In this document: in pieces, positions 1-7,276 of the stretch | Position numbering within the stretch: position 1 is the stretch's first letter | Layout: every line of letters begins with the position of its first letter | Source of the DNA: CAZMLC01 sp964567125 | GTDB taxonomy: Bacteria > Verrucomicrobiota > Kiritimatiellia > RFP12 > UBA1067 | Length of the DNA: 36,675 nt | NCBI GenBank assembly: GCA_964567125.1 | Contig: CAZMLC010000020.1 | Location: forward strand, 1-36,675 | Reading direction: 5' to 3' | Translations under genes and position numbers: made by a program | Notes under the pieces: model-generated | Told to the model about the DNA's origin: nothing | Databases searched by the model: none | The model's input: only the letters and a program-made list of their open reading frames with translations

Positions 1-2
1 CG

Positions 3-1145
3 CTGGAGGTTCAGGCGGCAGCCCCCGGGGCTGCCACACTCACGGTCTCGTTCACAGGTACGGGCGTCGCGGAGGGATATAATTGCTCGACGTGTGTCAA
101 TATAAAAACTTGGGATGTGGCAGTATCAATATCTGATCCCGACTCATCTGAATGGGCAGAGCTCGAAGAAAAACGAGTTGTGCTTTCTGATGAGAATTTG
201 CGTATAAAAATTGTAGTAACACCTAAAGTAAATAGCCTTCTTGATGTTTTTAATCTTTTTGGAAATATACTTTCCATCAAAACCTCTGGTACTGCCCCGG
301 AAGGGCAAATGCATTCCTTAACTACTCAAAATACAGAGTTTATCCAACGGCTTGATCGATCAGAACTACGTATTACTCAAACACGAAACGAATTGAAAAT
401 TCTGGGCATACTGCCTGATCCGGAATCTGATCAGGTTGAGGAAAAGGCTTGGTTAGATACAGGGTCGATCGATCCATCGGCAGATTCCAATTTATCGGAT
501 GGAGTTGCATTTGATTCACTTGTTGCCGAACCACGAGGACGTTGTACCTCTGATGGTGATCTTGATGCGACTACTGAAAACAGTCGAATACATCTGAGTT
601 TCTTTCAAGCGGCTGGTCGCGAAATTATCAGGGTACAGTTTGCAAGCGTGGTTACTCCAAAACGTCAAATTATGAACCAGGCGGATTATTTTTACTATTC
701 AGGGCATGGTTCTCATGCAACAGGTGGTCTTACGGTAGGGTCACCTTCAGTTCTCGACGAATATTGGAATCAAGATTTAGACTGTGCAATTATTGCTGGG
801 TGCGCAGTACTAGATATCAACGACTACAATGACAATTACACAGGAGTTGATCATACGGCATCTCCAGGAAAGGTATGGGAAACGCTGGGTCCGCAACTGT
901 TTCTGGGATATAATTGGTATGCGCCAACGGATATACAAGGAGCGACTGCTATCATTTCATCATGGTTAACGCACAGAGATGTTTTAGGAAATGCGGATGC
1001 TTGGAGAATGGCAAATGAAAACAGCGCGGGATGGAATGCATGTGTCATTGTTAAGGATGTTTCGTATTCTTATTATAGAAAAATCTCGATTGGTGGGTTT
1101 ACTTTGGGATACGAATGGGTTACGGTTCCCAAGGCAAATTGGTGA
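3..1145 (+). CDS. Secreted protein with caspase/gingipain-like (clan CD) core, 5' end missing
   Basis: The reading frame is open to the left edge of the window, so the start lies outside; the GTG at 117 is internal and should not be used as the start. The first part (for example GTGVAEGYN) looks like a beta-rich, Ig-like segment. The C-terminal part carries YYSGHGSH (His codons at 705 and 714) followed by IIAGCAVLD (Cys codon at 801). This spacing of a Gly-His-Gly motif and a later Ala-Gly-Cys is how the His-Cys dyad of clan CD cysteine peptidases such as caspases and gingipains looks. Peptidase activity is an inference; the family could also be an inactive relative. It is followed after 13 bases by a small exported protein and then an L,D-transpeptidase-type gene, so the three probably form an operon. 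Base composition is AT-rich, unlike the rest of the window. Confidence 0.55.
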   Translation: MEVQAAAPGAATLTVSFTGTGVAEGYNCSTCVNIKTWDVAVSISDPDSSEWAELEEKRVVLSDENLRIKIVVTPKVNSLLDVFNLFGNILSIKTSGTAPEGQMHSLTTQNTEFIQRLDRSELRITQTRNELKILGILPDPESDQVEEKAWLDTGSIDPSADSNLSDGVAFDSLVAEPRGRCTSDGDLDATTENSRIHLSFFQAAGREIIRVQFASVVTPKRQIMNQADYFYYSGHGSHATGGLTVGSPSVLDEYWNQDLDCAIIAGCAVLDINDYNDNYTGVDHTASPGKVWETLGPQLFLGYNWYAPTDIQGATAIISSWLTHRDVLGNADAWRMANENSAGWNACVIVKDVSYSYYRKISIGGFTLGYEWVTVPKANW

Positions 1146-1158
1146 AAGGAATAAAAAA

Positions 1159-1842
1159 ATGAAAATTAAAGCAATCTTTTGTTTATCAGCAGTGATGCTG
1201 ACATTTCAATGTATCGGAAGAGATTTTAATCAATATTTGGCCTCAAATACTAAATATTGCATCGAAACAGAAAAGCGAGCAGAATTGATTTCTCTTTGTA
1301 ACTCGACTAATAAGCAAGAGAGAAGAATCGCACATGCTCTTTTGGCCTTTGAGGCCGTTGGCAAAGCACAGGAGGATCAGACTTTTGATTTTACCGAAGC
1401 CAAGAAGTTTGCCCAAGGAGCAATTTCTTCCTCGACGAACGATTGGATTAATATTTGGGCTAGCGTTTCATTAGTGGCATCGTATAATCTTCAACGTAAT
1501 CATGATCATCTGGTCAATGCGACAAATGCGCTCGTATTGCTGCAAAAAGTTACTAATTCTGTTTGGGAAACTTCCGACAACCCGATCTATTCTTTATGGA
1601 GTGACGAAAAAAAGATAACAGCCGATAAACTTAGAGAGACGCTTTCGCGTAGCATAATAAGTAGTTTTTGCGCACTTCATCGATTTGATGATGCAGAAGC
1701 TTTTTTAAAAACATGTCCTGATTCATTATGGAAAACTGAATCCTTTAAAAACGTAACTATGCAAAAAGAGGAATATGTGCGTTTGATTCAAGAGATGAAA
1801 GAAATCCGTTTACGAAAAGAAACTCTGAAAAAGAAACAATAA
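1159..1842 (+). CDS. Exported protein of unknown function
   Basis: A 227-residue protein. I chose the ATG at 1159 because it is preceded by GAAAGGA at a spacing of 8 bases and opens a typical signal peptide (MKIKAIFCLSAVMLTFQC). An in-frame ATG at 991 exists but lies inside the upstream gene. A Cys follows the hydrophobic stretch, but the preceding residues (TFQ) do not make a good lipobox, so lipoprotein status is uncertain. The mature part looks mostly alpha-helical and ends in a long charged Lys/Glu-rich helix. The helical build and a segment around residues 50-75 that alternates charged and small residues would fit a TPR-like fold, but I see no clear repeat. I do not recognise the family. 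It sits 13 bases after the peptidase-like gene and 17 bases before the L,D-transpeptidase-type gene. Confidence 0.65.
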   Translation: MKIKAIFCLSAVMLTFQCIGRDFNQYLASNTKYCIETEKRAELISLCNSTNKQERRIAHALLAFEAVGKAQEDQTFDFTEAKKFAQGAISSSTNDWINIWASVSLVASYNLQRNHDHLVNATNALVLLQKVTNSVWETSDNPIYSLWSDEKKITADKLRETLSRSIISSFCALHRFDDAEAFLKTCPDSLWKTESFKNVTMQKEEYVRLIQEMKEIRLRKETLKKKQ

Positions 1843-1859
1843 CGAGAGAACAACAAAAC

Positions 1860-2582
1860 ATGACGAAAAAGAAGGTATTGTGTGTGACCATAGTGCTAGG
1901 TGGTATGCTGGCGGCATTGCAATTAGATTTTTTTGTTATGGTAAAAGAGGAAATGATTCATCAGCTATCTCATCGTTACACGACTAAAGAAAGAATTGGC
2001 CAATATGGCGAAATCGTTCAAAAGAGGATGGTTCCTTTCTTCGAAAGAAAAGGAATAAGATGGCCTGCGCAAAAGATTACGCTGGTCGGACTTAAAGAGG
2101 AGCGACGGCTAGAGGTGTGGATCGAGGATGGACAGAGAAACCTGCAACTGGTTCGAAGCTATCCTATTTTGGGTGCGAGCGGAACAAGCGGTCCAAAATT
2201 AAGAGAGGGAGACGGGCAGGTCCCAGAGGGGATTTACGCCATTGAGTCGCTCAATCCTAACAGCGCATTCCATTTGTCGCTACGTATAAACTATCCGAAT
2301 GCATTTGATCTCAAACAGGCGAAAGATGATGGCAGAGAACATCTTGGAGGCGATATCATGATTCATGGTAAGACCTCTTCTGCTGGATGTCTTGCAATGG
2401 GAGACGAAGCGATTGAAGATTTGTTTGTTATGACTGCTCTGACTCCTTCTTCCAACATTAAAATAATCCTCGCTCCATTCGATTTGAGAATAAAAGAGCC
2501 CTTTTTTCAGGATAATATCCCATGGGTGACACTTTTATATCGTGCAATACGATCAGAAATGCCAACACCCGATATGTTGTGA
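1860..2582 (+). CDS. YafK/DpaA-type L,D-transpeptidase-fold (YkuD) protein
   Basis: A 240-residue protein with an N-terminal hydrophobic segment (residues 5-27) that should act as signal anchor or signal peptide, then a YkuD domain. The diagnostic pieces are GPKLREGDGQVPEGIY (111-126) and IMIHGKTSSAGCLAMG (166-181), with H169 and C177 as the presumed catalytic pair. GPK-x-x-EGD-x-QVPEG is characteristic of the YafK subgroup; in E. coli, YafK (DpaA) cuts the bond between Braun lipoprotein and peptidoglycan rather than making 3-3 crosslinks. Here it may likewise detach a protein from the wall, or may make crosslinks; the sequence does not decide. Action in the periplasm is expected. Last gene of the AT-rich trio. 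Confidence 0.85.
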   Translation: MTKKKVLCVTIVLGGMLAALQLDFFVMVKEEMIHQLSHRYTTKERIGQYGEIVQKRMVPFFERKGIRWPAQKITLVGLKEERRLEVWIEDGQRNLQLVRSYPILGASGTSGPKLREGDGQVPEGIYAIESLNPNSAFHLSLRINYPNAFDLKQAKDDGREHLGGDIMIHGKTSSAGCLAMGDEAIEDLFVMTALTPSSNIKIILAPFDLRIKEPFFQDNIPWVTLLYRAIRSEMPTPDML

Positions 2583-2693
2583 AGATATTCAAAGACATAG
2601 TCGCAATACTGGTGGCATTGTTGTAAATTTGCTATTATATAAATTTCAGGCATGTTTCAGTGCCGGACTTATTTAACAAGCATGATTGTATTC

Positions 2694-2699
2694 GGAGAG
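2694..2699 (+). promoter_or_regulatory. Shine-Dalgarno site deciding the GT2 start
   Basis: GGAGAG lies 5 bases before the GTG at 2705. The upstream in-frame GTG at 2660 has only a poor CAGG ahead of it. The protein begun at 2705 starts directly with the first strand of the GT-A fold, as is usual for the family. Confidence 0.6.
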
Positions 2700-2704
2700 T
2701 TCAG

Positions 2705-3466
2705 GTGAGTACGCACCTTCCAATAGCCGTGGTTTTTCCCTGTTTCAACGAGGCAGGGCGTCTGAATAGCGATGCCTATCTGGCTTTTGCCGAGGCCCAT
2801 CCGACGGTGCGGCTCTGCTTTGTCAACGACGGCAGTACGGATGCGACGCTGAAGCGGTTGCATGCGCTCGCGGAGCGCCTTCCCGGTCGCGTGGAGATCG
2901 TCTCCTATGAAAAGAACCGCGGCAAATCCGGCGCCGTGCGTGCAGGCGTTCTCCATGTGATCTCAACGTATCGCGAAGAGACGGAGTTCATCGGCTTCTG
3001 GGATGCGGATCTGGCGACCCCGCTCGACGAGGTGCCGCGCTTTATCGCCTGTTTTGAGCAGAATCCGGAGGCGCATGCCGTGGTCGGTTCGCGCCAGCGG
3101 TTGGCCGGTACGCAGCTGAAACGCAGCATGTTCCGGCAATTGGCCGGCCAGGTCGTGCGCGTGATCATCCAGCGCTTTATCCAATTGCCGATCCGCGATA
3201 CGCAGTGCGGCGCCAAATTTTTCCGCAGCAGCCTTGCGGCGGAGATTTTCCGCGAACCGTTCATCTCGCGCTGGCTCTTCGACATCGAGTTGTTCCGGCG
3301 CATGCAGCTGATCGCGCCCGAGACCTATCTTCAGCAGCACGTTGTGGAAATGCCGCTCAGACGCTGGCACGATGTGGCGGGTTCGAAGCTGTCGATCAAA
3401 GATGGCGTGCGCATTATGCGCGAGTTGCAGCGGATCAAGACCCACTACAGCCACGCCAAGGCCTGA
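2705..3466 (+). CDS. Glycosyltransferase family 2, polyprenyl-phosphate sugar transferase type
   Basis: A 253-residue protein from the GTG at 2705 (268 if read from the GTG at 2660). GT-A fold signatures in order are IAVVFPCFNEAG near the N-terminus, VNDGSTDAT for the nucleotide-binding region, a Lys/Gly-rich KNRGKSGAVRAG, the metal-binding FWDADLATP (DAD, the DxD motif), then GSRQ and the RDTQCGAKFF segment. That last segment is typical of dolichyl/undecaprenyl-phosphate mannose or glucose synthases (DPM1/Alg5-like). It probably loads a sugar onto a lipid carrier at the cytoplasmic face for envelope glycans. There is no C-terminal membrane segment. It converges on gmhB and the two coding ends overlap by 22 bases. 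The window becomes GC-rich from here on. Confidence 0.85.
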   Translation: MSTHLPIAVVFPCFNEAGRLNSDAYLAFAEAHPTVRLCFVNDGSTDATLKRLHALAERLPGRVEIVSYEKNRGKSGAVRAGVLHVISTYREETEFIGFWDADLATPLDEVPRFIACFEQNPEAHAVVGSRQRLAGTQLKRSMFRQLAGQVVRVIIQRFIQLPIRDTQCGAKFFRSSLAAEIFREPFISRWLFDIELFRRMQLIAPETYLQQHVVEMPLRRWHDVAGSKLSIKDGVRIMRELQRIKTHYSHAKA

Positions 3467-3948
3467 TGCAGGTTCTGGATGCGCGCGGTCGGCACGATGT
3501 TCGGCGACGGATGGTCGCCGATCAGCAGGTTCACCGGGATGCCGGCGCGCTGACCTGCTTCCAGATCGCGCGGTTTATCGCCGATCATGAGCGAGGCCTT
3601 GAGGTCGATCCGGTGTTTCTTCTGCGCCTTCAGGATCATGCCGGGGCTGGGCTTACGGTCTTCGTGCTGGAGATGCGGGCAGTAGTAGATGTCATCGATG
3701 GTGATGGCGTTCCGCGCGAATTCGTCGAGCATGTACTGCGTCAACGTGAGGTAATCCAGCTCCGTGTAGTAACCGCGTTCAATCCCGGATTGATTCGTAA
3801 CAATGATGATGAGATAGCCCTTTTCCTTGGCAGCGCGGCAGAGGTCGAAGATGCCATCCATGAAGTGAAAATCTTCCTTGCGATAGACGTAGGCGCGATC
3901 GACATTGATGACGCCGTCGCGATCGAGGAAGAGCGCTTTTGTGGTCAT
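3445..3948 (-). CDS. gmhB: D-glycero-beta-D-manno-heptose-1,7-bisphosphate 7-phosphatase
   Basis: A 167-residue HAD-family phosphatase. It removes the 7-phosphate of heptose bisphosphate, the third step towards ADP-heptose. Visible motifs are LDRDGVIN with nucleophile D9 and acid/base D11, TNQSGIERGYY (51-61), the substrate loop CPH...RKPSPGM (90-104), and GDKPRD (D124, D128) for Mg. Unlike E. coli GmhB, the loop after CPH is short and lacks the second Cys pair of the zinc site, so the structural zinc is probably absent. It is the last gene of hldE-gmhA-gmhB: its ATG overlaps the gmhA TGA (ATGA), suggesting translational coupling. Confidence 0.93.
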   Translation of the reverse strand: MTTKALFLDRDGVINVDRAYVYRKEDFHFMDGIFDLCRAAKEKGYLIIIVTNQSGIERGYYTELDYLTLTQYMLDEFARNAITIDDIYYCPHLQHEDRKPSPGMILKAQKKHRIDLKASLMIGDKPRDLEAGQRAGIPVNLLIGDHPSPNIVPTARIQNLHQALAWL

Positions 3949-4514
3949 TGGGTAATCAGAGCCTTTTCAATGTAATCGCAAATCAGGTGGCCGATGGCGA
4001 TGTGCATCTCCTGAATCGTATTGGCGGCTGTTGCCGGAACGCAAATCGCGATATCGGCCAGATCCTTCATCTTGCCGCCGCCAGCGCCCGTAAGGGCTAT
4101 GACGTGAATACCCATGCTGCGTGCCTGCTCCATGGCCAGCAGCACGCTTTTGCTGTTGCCGCTGGTGGAGATCGCATAGAGAATATCGCCGGCTTTGCCG
4201 AGACCTTCGACCTGTCGCGAAAAGACCGTGTCGTAGCCGAAGTCATTCGCGACGGCCGTCAGAATCGAGGAGTCGACCGTGAGTGCAAGGCCGGGGAAGG
4301 CGCGCCGGTTGAGCTTGTAGCGTCCGACCAGTTCAGCGGCCAGGTGCTGCGCATCCGCGGCAGAACCGCCGTTGCCGCAAAAGAGGATCTTATTGCCGTG
4401 CTTCAGGGCGTCGATGCACAGATCAATCGCCGAGTGAACCACATCCGTGACATTCTGGAGGGCAATAAAGCCTTGTGCGATTTTTTTGAACTCTTCTTTG
4501 ATGGGGTCGTGCAT
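3945..4514 (-). CDS. gmhA: Sedoheptulose-7-phosphate isomerase
   Basis: A 189-residue SIS-domain enzyme that isomerises sedoheptulose 7-phosphate to D-glycero-D-manno-heptose 7-phosphate, the entry step to LPS heptose. I start it at the ATG at 4514, two bases after the hldE stop; the frame extends upstream but only through hldE. Motifs are CGNGGSAADAQHLAAELVGRY (46-66), STSGNS (117-122) binding the phosphate, and TIQEMHIAIGH (166-176). H57, E61, Q168 and H176 match the metal/catalytic residues of GmhA. Length is normal for the family (about 190). It is the middle gene of the three-gene ADP-heptose operon. Confidence 0.95.
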   Translation of the reverse strand: MHDPIKEEFKKIAQGFIALQNVTDVVHSAIDLCIDALKHGNKILFCGNGGSAADAQHLAAELVGRYKLNRRAFPGLALTVDSSILTAVANDFGYDTVFSRQVEGLGKAGDILYAISTSGNSKSVLLAMEQARSMGIHVIALTGAGGGKMKDLADIAICVPATAANTIQEMHIAIGHLICDYIEKALITQ

Positions 4515-4516
4515 AA

Positions 4517-5998
4517 TTACTGTTTCATCCGTTCCACGAGCTCGGTCGTGGAAAATCCCTCTTTGCGTTTGAGCGTGATTGCGGTTCCCCCGTAAGCGAT
4601 GACATACTGCGCTTCCGGCCATTTTTCAATAGGATAGCCCTCTTTGGCAATCACATCGGGGTGCAGGCATTCGATGAGCGGCAGCGCGGTTTCGTCGTCG
4701 AAGATAACAACGAGATCAACACATTCGAGCGAGGCCAGCAGCGCGGCGCGCGTCGCTTCCGACTGGACCGGGCGTGTCGGGCCCTTGAGACGCTGAACCG
4801 AGGCATCGGAATTGAGCCCCACGACGAGGAAATCGCAGTGCGACTTGGCCTGCCACAGCGAATCCAGATGGCCAAGGTGCAGCAGATCAAAGCACCCGTT
4901 GGTAAAGCCGATTTTCTTGGTCGGCGAGCGGATCGCCTGGACGTAGCGGAGCGCCTCTTCGCGCGAGAGGATCTTGCGCAGATAGGAGGTCGCGCCAGTG
5001 TGCGCCTCTTCCTGCAGGGCCGCGCGCAGTTCCGTTGTGGAAACCGTGGATGTGCCCAGCTTCCCGACCACGATGCCGGAGGCGAGATTGGCGAGATGCA
5101 TCGCATCGGTCAGCGAGGCACAGGCCGCAATGCTTGCCCCCAGGACAGCGAACGAGGTGTCGCCGGCACCCGAGACATCAAAGACTTCTTTGGCCCGCGT
5201 GGGCAGGTGGACGGGCGCAGCGCTATCGCTGATCGGAACGTGCAGCATGCCCTTGCTGCCGAGCGTGACGATCACGTGCTCGACGGCAATCGCTTTTCCC
5301 AGCGTCCGCGCGCAGGCGGCAACATCGTCGATAAAGGTCGGGCTGCTCGTCGGGAGTTTCACATCGCAGACCAGCTCCAGTTCCTTGCGGTTGGGCTTGA
5401 TCAGGAACGCGCCGCGATACTTTTCATAATTGCGGCCCTTCGGATCCACGAGCACGCGCTTGCCCTGCTGCGCACAGGCGAGGATCAGGCGTTTGGTGAA
5501 GGCCTCGGTCAGTAGCCCTTTGGCATAATCTGAGACCAGGACGAGGTCATACTCAAAAAGCGACGCTTCGATTGAGGCGATCAGCGTATCGGCCTCTGCA
5601 TCGGAAAGGGGATGAACCGTCTCGCGGTCAAAGCGCAGAATGTGGTTGTTTTCCGCGACAAAGCGCGTCTTGGTCGCTGTCGGCACCGTTGCACTGCGGA
5701 TCAATTCATGGTCGCAGCGCATCGCCTCCAGTAGCTGGGTCAGGCGCTCGCCTTCAGGATCCGCACCGCAGCGTCCGACAAAACGCGTCGCGACCGAAAT
5801 GGCGGCAAGATTGGCCAGCACATTGCCTGCGCCGCCAAGCATGGCGCTGTCCGAGCTGTATTTGAGGATCGGAACGGGCGCTTCAGGCGAAATACGCTCA
5901 ACGGTCCCGCGGATAAAACGATCCAGCATGATATCCCCCACGCAGAGGATACGCACGCCGGCAAAACGCTCAAGGATGGTTTCTAACGCTTCGATCAT
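4517..5998 (-). CDS. hldE: Bifunctional heptose 7-phosphate kinase / heptose 1-phosphate adenylyltransferase
   Basis: A 493-residue two-domain enzyme carrying out two steps of ADP-heptose synthesis. Residues 1-330 are a PfkB/ribokinase-type kinase with GGAGNVLANLA (55-65) and DVSGAGDTSF (274-283), where D280 is the catalytic base. Residues 360-493 are a nucleotidyltransferase with FTNGCFDLLHLGH (365-377), the GxFDxxHxGH motif that binds ATP. Length agrees with the usual HldE (about 475-495). I chose the ATG at 5998 with AGG a few bases upstream; a TTG at 6004 would add two residues. First gene of the leftward operon. The fourth enzyme of the pathway, the epimerase HldD, is not in the window. 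Confidence 0.95.
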   Translation of the reverse strand: MIEALETILERFAGVRILCVGDIMLDRFIRGTVERISPEAPVPILKYSSDSAMLGGAGNVLANLAAISVATRFVGRCGADPEGERLTQLLEAMRCDHELIRSATVPTATKTRFVAENNHILRFDRETVHPLSDAEADTLIASIEASLFEYDLVLVSDYAKGLLTEAFTKRLILACAQQGKRVLVDPKGRNYEKYRGAFLIKPNRKELELVCDVKLPTSSPTFIDDVAACARTLGKAIAVEHVIVTLGSKGMLHVPISDSAAPVHLPTRAKEVFDVSGAGDTSFAVLGASIAACASLTDAMHLANLASGIVVGKLGTSTVSTTELRAALQEEAHTGATSYLRKILSREEALRYVQAIRSPTKKIGFTNGCFDLLHLGHLDSLWQAKSHCDFLVVGLNSDASVQRLKGPTRPVQSEATRAALLASLECVDLVVIFDDETALPLIECLHPDVIAKEGYPIEKWPEAQYVIAYGGTAITLKRKEGFSTTELVERMKQ

Positions 5999-6102
5999 AG
6001 TCAACCTACACTCAAATTGAATTCAAATAGTACCATCCCAAACAGGGCGGCGCAAGCCACGAATCGCGGCGTCCAGCCGAGGATACGCGCTGATTTCAAG
6101 TC

Positions 6103-6131
6103 TTGTTCCTGCTTTCTAGAGATGGTATGCT
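6103..6131 (+). promoter_or_regulatory. Candidate sigma-70-type promoter reading into a possibly leaderless gene
   Basis: TTGTTC (6103-6108) and TATGCT (6126-6131) are spaced by 17 bases in the intergenic between the divergent hldE and the first GT4 gene. Transcription would start about 7 bases after the -10, at or next to the ATG at 6138. No Shine-Dalgarno sequence precedes that ATG, which fits a leaderless message. Hexamer matches are partial. Confidence 0.35.
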
Positions 6132-6137
6132 TTCAGT

Positions 6138-7271
6138 ATGAAAACAGGCGAGAGAGAAAAGGGTGTTCTGATCCTGCCGCAGACCTATCCGCCGGATATG
6201 GGCGGGGTTGAAACCCATCTGGCTGATTTGACGCAGGTGCTGGCGTATAAGCCAGGCTGGCGCACATGGATCGTGGCCTATAAACCGATCGTGACGCGCG
6301 TGGACCATTACCTTCCCAGGGAGGTGCGTGGGGCCGTGACGATCCGGCGTTTCTGGTGGATTGGCGGCAACCTTTTCCGCGTACTGGAACCCTATCCTGC
6401 GCTGATGGCGCTCTACATCATTCCCTATTTCTTCGTGCGGCTCTTCATCTACATGCTGCCGAAGATGCACAAGGTCGATGTGATCCACGTGCACGGCATC
6501 AACATGACGGTCGTGGGGCTGCTGATGGGTGCGCTTTTCCGCAAGCGCGTGGTTTTCCAGTCGCATGCGCTCTACACCTTCAAGCCTGGAAGCCTTTTTG
6601 CGCGGGTTGTGGCCTTTTTGCTTAATCACGTGGATGCGAAACTGGCGCTCTGCGAGGCCTCGAAAAAGGAGCTGGTGGAGATTGGCGTTGATGCGAAGAC
6701 GATCGCGGTCTATCGCTACTGGATCGACTTGGCGCGGTTCACGCCGATTGAACGTCCGGCAAATACGCGGTTCAGCGCCTTTTTTATTGGCCGGCTCATC
6801 GGCATTAAAGGCGAGGATATCGTGATCGAACTCGCGCGCCGCTTTCCGCAGGTCGATTTCACGATCGCGGGTGGCGGACCCAATCAGCGGATGGTCGAGG
6901 CAGCGGCGCAGGAGCTGCCGAACCTGCGCTTTCTCGGCTTGGTGCCGAACGACCAGACGCGCGATCATTACCGGGCGGCGGATGTGGTCTTGGTCCCCTC
7001 GCAGTATGCTGAAGGTTTCGGCCGGGTAATCTGTGAGGCGCTGGCCTGCGGAACGCCGGTCATTGCGACCCGTGCGGGCGGCATTCCGGATGCCATGGAT
7101 GAGACGGTCGGCGTTCTGTGCACGATGACGTTCGAGAGTTATGCCGCTGCGCTGGCGCGGATGATTAACGAGCCGACGTGGTATGCTTCGCTCAAGAACG
7201 CGACGCGCGCCTATGCGGAACGCCAGTTCAGCGCGCGCAATGCAGAGATGATTTTTAACCATTACCTGTAA
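6138..7271 (+). CDS. Glycosyltransferase family 4 (GT-B fold)
   Basis: A 377-residue GT-B glycosyltransferase. The N-terminal domain opens with the acceptor-side motif LPQTYPPDMGGVETHLADL. The C-terminal nucleotide-sugar domain has FFIGRLIGIKGEDIVIELA, AGGGPNQRM and then EGFGRVICEALACGTPVIA from about residue 291, which is the E-x7-E motif of retaining GT4 enzymes. Hydrophobic stretches around residues 85-115 could sit on the membrane surface, as in many LPS and capsule glycosyltransferases. It is 5 bases upstream of a second GT4-type gene and divergent from the heptose operon, so the natural role is assembly of the LPS core or another envelope glycan. Donor and acceptor cannot be read from the sequence. 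Confidence 0.9.
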   Translation: MKTGEREKGVLILPQTYPPDMGGVETHLADLTQVLAYKPGWRTWIVAYKPIVTRVDHYLPREVRGAVTIRRFWWIGGNLFRVLEPYPALMALYIIPYFFVRLFIYMLPKMHKVDVIHVHGINMTVVGLLMGALFRKRVVFQSHALYTFKPGSLFARVVAFLLNHVDAKLALCEASKKELVEIGVDAKTIAVYRYWIDLARFTPIERPANTRFSAFFIGRLIGIKGEDIVIELARRFPQVDFTIAGGGPNQRMVEAAAQELPNLRFLGLVPNDQTRDHYRAADVVLVPSQYAEGFGRVICEALACGTPVIATRAGGIPDAMDETVGVLCTMTFESYAAALARMINEPTWYASLKNATRAYAERQFSARNAEMIFNHYL

Positions 7272-7276
7272 CGATT

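Noticed and set aside
2660..2704. Upstream GTG start for the GT2 gene
   Set aside because: Poor ribosome-binding site and no family similarity in the extra 15 residues; the GTG at 2705 has GGAGAG at good spacing.
2583..2704. Promoter for the GT2 gene
   Set aside because: TATAAA and TATTAT stretches exist (2633-2643) but no -35 box sits at a proper distance, so I do not call one.
6096..7262. Long open frame (388 codons) on the minus strand
   Set aside because: It mirrors the GT4 gene codon for codon in an opposite frame, is very rich in Arg and His, has no recognisable motif and no start signal; a GC-rich shadow.
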